DNA from: Rhizobacter sp. SG703
GTDB lineage: Bacteria > Pseudomonadota > Gammaproteobacteria > Burkholderiales > Burkholderiaceae_C
Direction: 5' to 3'
Assembly (NCBI RefSeq): GCF_012275445.1
Contig: NZ_JAAZQK010000012.1
Span: 62,001 to 126,000, forward strand
Length of the DNA: 64,000 nucleotides
The notes under the pieces are model-generated. The model ran no database searches and was not told the DNA's origin. It was given only the letters and a program-made list of their open reading frames with translations. The position numbers and the translations under genes are program-made. Shown here piece after piece: positions 7,107 through 15,006 of the stretch. The first letter of the stretch is position 1, and each line of letters begins with the position of its first letter.

Positions 7107-9329
7107 TCAGTTGGCCAGCCTGGGCGGTGCTTGCACGGTCATCGGCAACGCCCCGCTGAAGGTGACGGTGCCTGCCTGGTTGCGGATCTCCAGCGTGCCA
7201 CCCGTGCCGTCGGTGCTGAAGCGCGCGGTTGCCACGCTGCCGTTGGCCAGCGTGACCTGTGCCCCGGTCTGGCCGGCCGCATCGGAGCGGGTCGCGGCAG
7301 TGAAGGCGTGGTCGGCGCCCAGCACGTTGAGAAACACCGACACGTTGCCGTTCGAATCGGCCACGTCGACGCGCGAGCCGGCATTCATGTCGTCATCGAC
7401 CGTGGGCCACGAGATCGCCTGCGACACGAGCCCGGTGGGAGCGAGGCGCACCACGTCGAGCTGGTTGCTGCCGCTCATCGCGGTGATGCGGTCGCCCGAG
7501 AGCGTGGGCGTGCCCGGCAGATTCAGCGTCCAGATGCGGCTGACGCCGCTGCCGGTGGTCTGCACGCGGTCGAGGATCACGAGCGTGGCGGGCTTGATGA
7601 ACAGAAACTCGCGCTCCACCTTCGCCACCACAGCCTTGCCGCCGTACATCGGCGTGACCCGCGCCAGGCCATAGGCGTAGACGGGCGTGTCGGCCAACGC
7701 CTGCATCGCGCAGCTGGCGTCGTAGGTCTGCTCCACCAGCTTGCCGTTCTGCTCGATGCGCACCAGGTTGTGCGGCGTCTCGTACTGGGCCAGGCCCGAG
7801 TGCGAATCGATGTTCTCATCGAAGGCGAGCCAGTTGCCCTTGAACATCACGAAGCTGCCCTGGTCGTGGTGGGCATGGCTCTCGGTGTAGGGGCCGCAGA
7901 TCAGGTTGGCATAGGTGGCATCGCCGGACCAGGCCGAACGCATCGAGAACTGGCCGGTGCCGCTGCCCCAATGGGCGGTGGGCAGGCGGCTCAGCGGCTG
8001 TGCAGCGATGTCGGATTGGTCGTACAGGTAGTCGACCCAGTACTCGAAGGCGTTCGCCATGCGCGGCACCGACGACTGCGCCAGCAGCGACTTGGAGACG
8101 CCCGCCATCACGTCAGACGGGTACAGGCGCGACAGCACCTCGAGGTACTGGCGGTGGTAGTCGAACAGCGCGGCCGTCGAGTCGCGCGAATGGTCGCCGG
8201 TCGGCGAGATGCGGTCCAGGGTCGGCACGATGTCGTGCATGAACTTGTCGAACGACGCGAGCGTGTGCGGCGTCGCGTCCGCGATGCGCTCGCCGGTGGA
8301 TTTTTCCCACAGGTGGTAGAGGTCGAACAGGCCGTTCATTGCCGTGCCGTAACCGGTGCCTTCGCGCGAGCCGCCGCCCTGCAGGTCGCGGGTGAAGGTC
8401 GGCACGAGCTGGTTGGCGATCTTCTCGGTGCGGAACTTGTCCAGCCAGGTCGAGGCCTGCGTGTTTTCGCCGTACGTGGCGAGACCGAGCAGCATGGTCG
8501 CGCGCAGGAACGAGTAGTAGTAGTTGTTCGATGGGTTGTCGACCGACCAGCCGCTCCAGGCGTAGGCGGTGTTGCCCCATCTGGCCTGCGTGTGGTTCCA
8601 CACGTTCCAGACCGCCTGGTTGCCGTAGGTGGCCCAGCGCGTGCGCTGGTTCGCCGTCATCTGCGAGCGGCACCAGTCGTACACCATCGCCATGTTGCCG
8701 ATCGTGCCGCCGACATCGAGGTAGCTGTCGCCGGCCACCGTCGCAGCCGCGTTCCTGCTGATCAGCGCTTCTTCCGATTTCACGAAACTCTCGGTCTGGT
8801 CGACTGCGTACTGGCAGTAGGACGCCTTGCCCGTCACCTGGGACAACAGCGCCGCCTGCCAGGGGCCGAACAGATAGATGTCGGCACCGGCGATCTGCGA
8901 ATCGACCATGTTCTTGAAGCGCGTCGCCGACGCCGTGTTGCTGCTCAGAGCGGCGCGCAGGCGGGTCAGTGTCGGCGCATCGGAGATCAGGATGCGCGGC
9001 GATCCGAGCGGCGCGATCGTGATGGGCAAGGGCGTGGGTGCCGGTGCAGGCGCAGGTGCGGGCGTCGGTGCGGGTGCGGGTGCGGGTGCGGGTGCGGGTG
9101 CGGGTGCCGGTGCCGGTGCTGGCGCCGGTGTCGGTGTCGAGCCGGAACTGGGTGTCGGTGCAGGGCCGTCATCAGACGAAGGGCCGCATCCGGCGACCAA
9201 GGTGGTGGCAGCCAGCAGCACCAGGCTGGCGTGCCGCCAAGCCGGCCTCAACCGATGCAGCCGCCTGGCAGTTGCGTGAAGGGCCAACCGAGTGTTCGCT
9301 GACGAACCATCGTGACGCATCGAGTCCAT
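7107..9329 (-). CDS. Heparinase II/III-like polysaccharide lyase lipoprotein
   Basis: A 740-residue exported protein. Residues 30-48 form a lipoprotein signal ending in LVAGC (Cys48), residues 57-100 are a Pro/Ala/Thr linker, residues about 110-440 an all-helical toroid domain, and residues 450-740 a beta-sandwich domain. The C-terminal domain opens with the signature HAHHDQGSF (His485, His487, Asp489), the conserved metal or catalytic site of heparinase II/III-type lyases. PSNNYYY near residue 268 and EGTGYG near 325 fit the active-site Asn and Tyr positions. Such enzymes cleave uronate-containing polymers by beta-elimination. The start at 9329 is chosen because GGAGG lies just upstream; an in-frame extension to 9863 lacks coding character. 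Polymer specificity is unknown. Confidence 0.85.
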   Translation of the reverse strand: MDSMRHDGSSANTRLALHATARRLHRLRPAWRHASLVLLAATTLVAGCGPSSDDGPAPTPSSGSTPTPAPAPAPAPAPAPAPAPAPAPTPAPAPAPAPTPLPITIAPLGSPRILISDAPTLTRLRAALSSNTASATRFKNMVDSQIAGADIYLFGPWQAALLSQVTGKASYCQYAVDQTESFVKSEEALISRNAAATVAGDSYLDVGGTIGNMAMVYDWCRSQMTANQRTRWATYGNQAVWNVWNHTQARWGNTAYAWSGWSVDNPSNNYYYSFLRATMLLGLATYGENTQASTWLDKFRTEKIANQLVPTFTRDLQGGGSREGTGYGTAMNGLFDLYHLWEKSTGERIADATPHTLASFDKFMHDIVPTLDRISPTGDHSRDSTAALFDYHRQYLEVLSRLYPSDVMAGVSKSLLAQSSVPRMANAFEYWVDYLYDQSDIAAQPLSRLPTAHWGSGTGQFSMRSAWSGDATYANLICGPYTESHAHHDQGSFVMFKGNWLAFDENIDSHSGLAQYETPHNLVRIEQNGKLVEQTYDASCAMQALADTPVYAYGLARVTPMYGGKAVVAKVEREFLFIKPATLVILDRVQTTGSGVSRIWTLNLPGTPTLSGDRITAMSGSNQLDVVRLAPTGLVSQAISWPTVDDDMNAGSRVDVADSNGNVSVFLNVLGADHAFTAATRSDAAGQTGAQVTLANGSVATARFSTDGTGGTLEIRNQAGTVTFSGALPMTVQAPPRLAN
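9037..9138. repeat. GGTGCG-type hexanucleotide repeat inside the heparinase-like gene
   Basis: Six perfect copies of GGTGCG run from 9067 to 9102, flanked by degenerate units (GGTGCA, GGCGCA, GGTGCC, GGTGCT, GGCGCC). They encode the Pro-Ala linker after the lipoprotein Cys. The unit differs at one base from the array in the neighbouring gene, so the two arrays have expanded separately or diverged since duplication. Confidence 0.88.
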
Positions 9330-9588
9330 GGATTCCTCCGACAGGGCTTGAGCCCATGTGCTTTTTTCTTCTCCGGCCCTGAGGCGTCCGGATAGAGCAA
9401 ATGCGACAGGCAGGTTCTTGCAGAGGGCAAGCCCACACGGTCTCTTCGATCTCATCGGGACTGCGCACGGTGTATCACGCCACCTGTCGCGGCCGGCCAA
9501 TCTGCGCAGACTGTTGCAACTGAGTGGGTGTGTCAGCGCTGCTCCACCAACCGTTTCATAATCGCCGGTCCCCGCCCCCTTCCCCGCG

Positions 9589-10569
9589 ATGCACCCCACA
9601 CCAGGCCTGAGCGCCGTCGCCGGCCTGCGCGTCGGCCACTTCACCGACAGCCGCCGGCCCACCGGCTGCACCGTCGTGCTCGCGCCCGCGGGCGCAGTGG
9701 GTGGCGTCGACGTGCGCGGTGCAGCACCCGGCACGCGCGAGACCGACCTGCTGTCGCCGCTGAATGCCGTCGAACACGTGCACGCGGTGCTGCTCGCCGG
9801 CGGCAGCGCGTTCGGGCTCGACGCCGCCGGCGGCGTGATGCGCTGGCTCGAGGAGCGCGGCATCGGCTACCCGGTCGGCCCGCACCGCGTGCCGATCGTG
9901 CCGGCGGCGATCCTGTTCGACTTGTCGGTCGGCGACGGCCGCATCCGCCCCGACGCAGCCGCCGGCTACGCCGCCTGCGAGGCCGCGAGCGACGCGCCGT
10001 GCGCCGAAGGCAATGTCGGCGCGGGCGCCGGTGCGCTGGTCGGCAAGCTGTTCGGGCTCGAACGCGCGATGCGCGGCGGGTTCGGCCACGCCAGCGTCAC
10101 GGTGGCCGGCATCACGGTCGGCGCGTGGGTCGCGGTCAATGCGCTCGGCGATGCGGTCGATCCGCGCAGCGGCCGCGTGCTGGCCGGCGCCCGCACCGCC
10201 GATGGCCTGGAGTTGCTCGACAGCACGCAGGCGCTGCTGCGCGGCGAACTGCCGCAGTCCATGCAACCCGGCGCCGCGACGACGATCGGCGTGGTCGGCA
10301 CCGATGCCGTGCTGACCAAGGCCCAGGCCAACAAGCTCGCGCAGACCGCGCACGACGGGCTCGCGCGAAGCATCAGCCCGGTCCACACGCAGAGCGACGG
10401 CGACACCGTGTTCGCGCTCGCCACCGGCGCCAGCGGGCTCGTCGCCCACCCGACGCTGCTGGGCACGATGGCGGCCGAGTCGGTGGCCCGGGCCGTCGTG
10501 CGTGCGATCGAGGCGGCCACCGGCTGGGGGCCTTACCCCGCCGCGCGCGACCTGGGCCTGCCCGCATGA
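9589..10569 (+). CDS. P1 family (S58) N-terminal-nucleophile aminopeptidase, DmpA-like
   Basis: A 326-residue member of the DmpA/L-aminopeptidase D-esterase family. These proteins self-cleave into two chains and use the new N-terminal Ser or Thr as nucleophile. The conserved SDGDTVFALATG segment marks the likely cleavage before Thr273. The glycine-rich VLLAGGSAFGLDAAGGVM block at residues 67-84 and EGNVGAGAGALVGK at 140-153 are also typical. No signal peptide, so cytoplasmic. The stop TGA overlaps the ATG of the following hydrolase, implying joint expression. Activity on beta-peptides, D-amino acid esters or ordinary dipeptides cannot be told from sequence. No clear ribosome binding site was found. 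Confidence 0.87.
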   Translation: MHPTPGLSAVAGLRVGHFTDSRRPTGCTVVLAPAGAVGGVDVRGAAPGTRETDLLSPLNAVEHVHAVLLAGGSAFGLDAAGGVMRWLEERGIGYPVGPHRVPIVPAAILFDLSVGDGRIRPDAAAGYAACEAASDAPCAEGNVGAGAGALVGKLFGLERAMRGGFGHASVTVAGITVGAWVAVNALGDAVDPRSGRVLAGARTADGLELLDSTQALLRGELPQSMQPGAATTIGVVGTDAVLTKAQANKLAQTAHDGLARSISPVHTQSDGDTVFALATGASGLVAHPTLLGTMAAESVARAVVRAIEAATGWGPYPAARDLGLPA

Positions 10570-11891
10570 GCAACACCTCGGCCGACACCTTCCCGCCGAT
10601 CGTCTTCCTGCACGGCAACGGCGACACCGCCGCGCTGTGGCTCACCACCGTCTGGCGCTTCGAGAGCAACGGGTGGCCGCCCGAGCGGCTGCATGCGATC
10701 GACATGCCCTGCCCGCTGGCCCGCGACGACGACGGCATCGCGCAGCCGGGCCGCAGTTCCAGCGACGACGCGCGGCGCTGCGTGGCCGACGCGGTCGAGC
10801 AGGCCTGCCGCCGGCACGGCGTCGCGCAGGTGGTGCTGATCGCCAATTCGCGCGGCGGCTTCGCGGTGCGCAACTTCATCGCGAACGGCGGCGCGGCGCA
10901 GGTGTCGCACGCGATCCTCGGCGGCACGCCGAACCACGGCGTGTGGGCCGATGCCGGCTTCCGGCCGGGCAACGAATTCAACGGCGCCGGGCCGTTCCTG
11001 CAGCGGCTGAACGCAGGCGACGGCGATGGCGACGAGACGACCCCGGGCCCGCGCTGGATGACGGTGCGCTCCGACGCCAACGACAAATACGCGCAGCCCG
11101 ACGGCCTGTGGATCGGCGCGCCCGGCCGGCCGACCGGCGTCGGCGCCGACAGCCCGGCCCTGCGCGGCGCGCACAACGTCGTGATCGCCGGCATCGACCA
11201 CCGCGAGACCTCGTTCGGCCCGGCCGCGTTCGACGCGATGTGGCGCTTCCTGACCGGCCGCGCGCCGGCGACGCTGCAGCCGACGCCGTCCGACGGCGCG
11301 ATCGAACTGGCCGGCACCGTCTCCGGCCTGCACCCGCAGGCCGCGGTGCACGACAACCTGCCGCTGGCCGGCGCCGCGGTCGAGGTGCACGCCACCGATC
11401 CGGCCACCGGCGAGCGCGTCGGCGCGCCGCTGTACCGCGGCACCGTCGGCCGCGACGGCGCCTGGGGCCCGCTGAGCACCGACAGCCGCACGCCGCTGGA
11501 GTTCGTCGTCGACGCGCCCGGGCACGGCACGACGCACGTCTACCGCTCGCCGTTCGCACGCTCGTCGTCGCTGGTGCACCTGCGCGCGATGCGGCTGGCG
11601 GACGCCGATGCCGATGCGGATGCCGCCCCGGCGGCCGACCGCGATGCGCTCGCGCTGGTGCAGCTGAGCCGGCCGCGCGGCTACTTCGGCGTGCCGCGCG
11701 ACCGCGTCCTGCTCGACGGCCACCCGCCCGCCGGGCTGCCGCCGGGCGTCGCGGGCCTGTCGCTGGCCGCGGTCAAGGTGACCGACACGGCCGGCCGCGC
11801 GGTGGCCGCAGAATTCAACGGCGAGCGCATCGTCGGCCGCGCCTGGCCTTGTGCCGACGGCCACGTCGTGCTGCTCGAACTCCATTCCTGA
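10566..11891 (+). CDS. Alpha/beta hydrolase with C-terminal beta-rich domain
   Basis: A 441-residue protein. Residues 10-240 are an alpha/beta hydrolase core: PPIVFLHGNGD is the oxyanion strand and LIANSRGGFA the nucleophile elbow with its Ser. HRETSF near residue 218 may supply the catalytic His. Residues about 250-440 form an extra domain with an ordered sequence of short beta strands. No signal peptide is visible. The ATG at 10566 overlaps the P1 peptidase stop, so the two genes are translationally coupled. The family resembles esterases or depolymerase-like hydrolases; the substrate is unknown. Confidence 0.7.
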   Translation: MSNTSADTFPPIVFLHGNGDTAALWLTTVWRFESNGWPPERLHAIDMPCPLARDDDGIAQPGRSSSDDARRCVADAVEQACRRHGVAQVVLIANSRGGFAVRNFIANGGAAQVSHAILGGTPNHGVWADAGFRPGNEFNGAGPFLQRLNAGDGDGDETTPGPRWMTVRSDANDKYAQPDGLWIGAPGRPTGVGADSPALRGAHNVVIAGIDHRETSFGPAAFDAMWRFLTGRAPATLQPTPSDGAIELAGTVSGLHPQAAVHDNLPLAGAAVEVHATDPATGERVGAPLYRGTVGRDGAWGPLSTDSRTPLEFVVDAPGHGTTHVYRSPFARSSSLVHLRAMRLADADADADAAPAADRDALALVQLSRPRGYFGVPRDRVLLDGHPPAGLPPGVAGLSLAAVKVTDTAGRAVAAEFNGERIVGRAWPCADGHVVLLELHS

Positions 11892-11906
11892 ACGAAAGAT
11901 TTGTCG

Positions 11907-12611
11907 ATGCGCTTGTCGCAGGTGTTGTTTTCCCAGGGCTTCGGCACGCGCCGCGAATGCGACGGCCTGGTGTGGCACGGGCTGGTGTCGGTCGGAGGGC
12001 GGGTGGTCGAGGAGCCGGCCGAGGAGGTCGACACCGACGGCCTGGTGTTCACGGTGCAGGGCCGCGAGTGGCGCTTCCACGAAAAGGCGCTGGTGCTGCT
12101 GCACAAGCCGAGCGGCCACGAGTGCTCGCAGAAGCCCAAGCACCACCCGAGCGTGCTGAACCTGCTGCCGGCGCCGCTGCGCAACCGCGGCGTGCAGCCC
12201 GTCGGCCGGCTCGACGAAGACACCACCGGGCTGCTGCTGCTGACCGACGACGGCGCGCTGATCCACCGACTGACTTCGCCGAAGCACCATGTGCCGAAGG
12301 TGTACGAGGCGACGGCGAAGCACGAGGTGACGCCCGACCAGGTGGCGAAGCTGCTCGACGGCGTGGTGCTCGACGACGACCCCGCGCCGGTGCGCGCCTC
12401 GGCCTGCGAAGCGACCGGGACCCACACCTTGCGGCTCACGCTGACCGAAGGCAAGTACCACCAGGTCAAGCGCATGGTGGCCGCGGCGGGCAACCGGGTC
12501 GAGGCACTGCACCGCAGCAGCTTCGGCGAGCTGACGCTGGCCGGCGTGCCGAGCGGCGCGTGGCGGTGGGTCAGCGCGGCGGAGCGGGAGATGCTGGAGC
12601 GCAAGCGCTGA
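11907..12611 (+). CDS. rsuA: 16S rRNA pseudouridine synthase, RsuA family
   Basis: A 234-residue pseudouridine synthase. Residues 1-55 form an S4-like RNA-binding domain (MRLSQVLFSQGFGTRRECDG), and the catalytic domain carries GRLDEDTTGLLLLTDDG with the catalytic Asp in the conserved RLD motif. GKYHQVKRMVAAAGNRV is the family C-terminal motif. RsuA makes pseudouridine 516 in 16S rRNA; close relatives RluE/RluB modify 23S rRNA, and the short S4 domain and length fit RsuA. I take the ATG at 11907; a TTG six bases upstream is possible. It converges with the LRR-like gene with four bases between. Confidence 0.85.
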   Translation: MRLSQVLFSQGFGTRRECDGLVWHGLVSVGGRVVEEPAEEVDTDGLVFTVQGREWRFHEKALVLLHKPSGHECSQKPKHHPSVLNLLPAPLRNRGVQPVGRLDEDTTGLLLLTDDGALIHRLTSPKHHVPKVYEATAKHEVTPDQVAKLLDGVVLDDDPAPVRASACEATGTHTLRLTLTEGKYHQVKRMVAAAGNRVEALHRSSFGELTLAGVPSGAWRWVSAAEREMLERKR

Positions 12612-12615
12612 ACCG

Positions 12616-13827
12616 TCAGAGTTGCTGTGACGGCTGGTTGGAGCTCAAGAGCCCAATGCGCTTTGCGACGGATTCATTCGCCAATTTCAGAAACCCTCGC
12701 ATGGATTCCAGATCGGCAAGCTGGTTCACCAGGTCGAACTCGACCTGCGTCCGGCACCGCCACTGTGTCAGCATGGTGTTGATCAAGCCCTTCATGCCGT
12801 CGTTGGACAGCGTGACCGCCTTGATGCGCAATCGATTGATCGGGCACAAGACAAGCTGATTCGCGATGGCGTCAAAGGAATACTTGTTCTGATCGCCGCC
12901 TGCCCGCTTCAGCGTCAATTGCGGCAGACGCCAGGGGTCCCGGGATTGCAGGAGGCTGGTCATCAAGCTGCCGAAGAGGTGGCACGGGCAAGACGCGATC
13001 TCCAGTTCCCTGAACCGGGGAAGCTTGCTCAAGACGGCAACCAGATCAGGGAGGAAGCTCGGCTCGTCGATCCAGCCGCCCGCCAGCGTCAGCGTCTGCA
13101 GACCCGGGTTGCGCGCGACGAGCGAGAGTGCCGCCGCCCGCATCGTCTGCGGGTCAACGCTGTCGTGCTCGCCGAAGGCGATCTTCAGCGACTCCAGGCC
13201 ACCGTATGACATCAGCGCCATCATCATCGCGTTGAAGGCGCCCGCTTGATGATGGCAGCTCGTGAGGCCGAGCTTCTTGAGCGTGCGGCCTGCCTGCAGC
13301 GCCCGGCCGAATTCGACGGCGGCGGCGGGCGACACCGTCACGTTGACCAGGTGCACGCGCTGCAATGCCGGGATCTGCCACAACGCGTGGATCAGCGATG
13401 TCCACCCCGACGAGAAGCACGTCAGGGTCGCGAGTTGTCCGTCCACCATCGCCTGCGCCAACCCCTGCAGGTTGCCGCTTTGCAGGTACGCCTCGGCATT
13501 GTCGCGCCATGGCTTCAGGTCCCTGGGGTCTCGTCTCGGCTGCGCTCGCCCGGCAAGGATCGCACCCGCCTGCGAAATGGCAGGCGCGATCGGCACCGGG
13601 CGGATCTGAAGCATCTGCCGCTGGATCTCGACGCTGGGCTGAAGCGTGTCTTCCAGCGTGCGGGCCGCGGCCGCCGACTGCGCACGACGGCGGGCGGCCT
13701 GGGGGCTCCTGGCCACTGCGTGCTTCCCCTTTTCCACACGCGCAGGACTTGCTGCCTGCTTCGGCTCCCCGGTTCGAGGGGGCTGCTTTTTGCGGGGGCG
13801 CTTGTCGCCCGCCCTCGGTCCACTCAT
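12616..13827 (-). CDS. Orphan protein with basic N-terminus and leucine-rich-repeat-like segments
   Basis: About 403 residues with no function that I recognise. The first 70 residues are rich in Lys, Arg, Ala and Pro and look disordered. Residues about 150-400 contain spaced segments of LRR type (LKKLGLTSC, LESLKIAFG, LQTLTLAGG, FRELEIASC, LPQLTLKRA, INRLRIKAV) alternating with helices, as in ribonuclease-inhibitor-like repeats. No signal peptide or membrane segment. The ATG at 13827 has GAGG nine bases upstream; earlier in-frame starts exist at 13836, 13875 (ATG) and 13890 (GTG). Codon use is visibly less G/C-rich than in the flanking core genes. LRR proteins of this form in plant- or host-associated Burkholderiales include type III effectors, but no secretion evidence is present here. 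Confidence 0.6.
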   Translation of the reverse strand: MSGPRAGDKRPRKKQPPRTGEPKQAASPARVEKGKHAVARSPQAARRRAQSAAAARTLEDTLQPSVEIQRQMLQIRPVPIAPAISQAGAILAGRAQPRRDPRDLKPWRDNAEAYLQSGNLQGLAQAMVDGQLATLTCFSSGWTSLIHALWQIPALQRVHLVNVTVSPAAAVEFGRALQAGRTLKKLGLTSCHHQAGAFNAMMMALMSYGGLESLKIAFGEHDSVDPQTMRAAALSLVARNPGLQTLTLAGGWIDEPSFLPDLVAVLSKLPRFRELEIASCPCHLFGSLMTSLLQSRDPWRLPQLTLKRAGGDQNKYSFDAIANQLVLCPINRLRIKAVTLSNDGMKGLINTMLTQWRCRTQVEFDLVNQLADLESMRGFLKLANESVAKRIGLLSSNQPSQQL

Positions 13828-13910
13828 GCGATACATCCTCGACGGTGCAGCCCCCTCAGTAACGGGTGTCGGCATTTGGTTCAACGCCACCCGACAGATA
13901 ATCCTCCCCC

Positions 13911-14906
13911 ATGCGCGTCTTCAGCGGCTTCCACCATCCCGGCATCGCCGATGCCTGCGCCCTCACCATCGGCAACTTCGACGGCGTCCACCGCGGCCAC
14001 CAGGCCATGCTGGCGCTGCTGCGCAACGAGGCCCAGCACCGCGGCCTGCCGTCGTGCGTGATGACCTTCGAGCCGCACCCGCGCGACTACTTCGCCCGCG
14101 CCGCCGGCAAGCCCGAGCTGGCGCCGGCGCGCATCGCGACGCTGCGCGACAAGCTCTCCGAACTGGAACGCTGCGGCATCGACCAGGTGGTGGTGCTGCG
14201 CTTCGACCAGGCACTCGCGTCGCTGTCGCCCGAGGCCTTCATCGTCGACATGCTGGTGCGCGGCCTCGGCGCCCGCTACATCCTGGTCGGCGACGACTTC
14301 CGCTTCGGCGCCCGGCGCGGCGGCGACTACGCGATGCTCGACGCCGCCGGCCCGGCCCAGGGCTTCGACGTCGCCCGCATGAAGAGCTACGAGGTGCACG
14401 GGCTGCGGGTGTCGAGCTCGGCGGTGCGCCAGGCGCTGGCCGCTGGCGACATGGCGCAGGTCGAAGCGCTGCTGGGCCGCAGCTACAGCATCAGCGGCCA
14501 CGTGGTGCACGGTCGCAAGCTCGGCCGCGAGCTCGGTTTTCGCACGCTGAACCTGCGCTTCGCCCACGCGAAGTCGGCCGCGATGGGCATCTACGCGGTG
14601 CGCACCCACGGCCTGGGCGAGCAGCCGCTGGACGGCGTCGCGAGCCTGGGCGTGCGCCCGACCGTCGAAGACGCCGGCCGGGTGCTGCTCGAAGTGCATT
14701 GCCTCGATTGGCCCGCGCGCCTCGGGGCCGAGGGGGCCTACGGTAAACTCGTCCGCGTGGAACTGCTGCACAAACTTCGCGACGAAGCGCGTTTCGACGG
14801 GCTGGACGCCCTGACGGCGGCCATCGCGCAGGACGTGCAGGACGCTCGGGTCTGCCTCGCGTCGTACGCCGCGCAACGCCGCCAGACCACGCGCGATCGA
14901 ATTTAA
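13911..14906 (+). CDS. ribF: Bifunctional riboflavin kinase / FAD synthetase
   Basis: A 331-residue enzyme making FMN and FAD from riboflavin. The N-terminal FAD synthetase domain has the nucleotidyltransferase motif [13 protein letters not shown] (residues 22-34), with SSSAVRQAL near residue 170 as the second nucleotidyltransferase motif. The C-terminal riboflavin kinase domain follows from about residue 185 ([20 protein letters not shown] and VASLGVRPT). It heads the conserved ribF-ileS-lspA cluster. No riboswitch can exist here, because only 20 bases separate the ATG from the earliest possible start of the divergent LRR-like gene. The ATG has no obvious ribosome binding site. Confidence 0.95.
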   Translation: MRVFSGFHHPGIADACALTIGNFDGVHRGHQAMLALLRNEAQHRGLPSCVMTFEPHPRDYFARAAGKPELAPARIATLRDKLSELERCGIDQVVVLRFDQALASLSPEAFIVDMLVRGLGARYILVGDDFRFGARRGGDYAMLDAAGPAQGFDVARMKSYEVHGLRVSSSAVRQALAAGDMAQVEALLGRSYSISGHVVHGRKLGRELGFRTLNLRFAHAKSAAMGIYAVRTHGLGEQPLDGVASLGVRPTVEDAGRVLLEVHCLDWPARLGAEGAYGKLVRVELLHKLRDEARFDGLDALTAAIAQDVQDARVCLASYAAQRRQTTRDRI

Positions 14907-15006
14907 CGCTCGCCCCACCCCCCCCCGCCCTTCGCATCAAACCTGCGAGCCCCGGCGCCCGGCGCCGGCACCTGTCTTCGAGACGCGCCGCGCGGCGCGC
15001 AAAGCC

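Noticed and set aside
6889-9102. On/off phase variation by the hexanucleotide arrays
   Set aside because: Six-base units cannot shift the frame, so slippage changes linker length only.
9330-9863. N-terminal extension of the heparinase-like protein to 9863
   Set aside because: The extension overlaps the P1 peptidase start region and lacks coding character, while GGAGG at the right distance and a clean lipoprotein signal support the start at 9329.
13891-13910. FMN riboswitch before ribF
   Set aside because: Only 20 bases separate ribF from the earliest divergent start, too short for any riboswitch.
14907-15006. T-box or attenuator before ileS
   Set aside because: The gap is a G/C-rich spacer with simple inverted repeats; no T-box sequence or terminator with a T-run is present.
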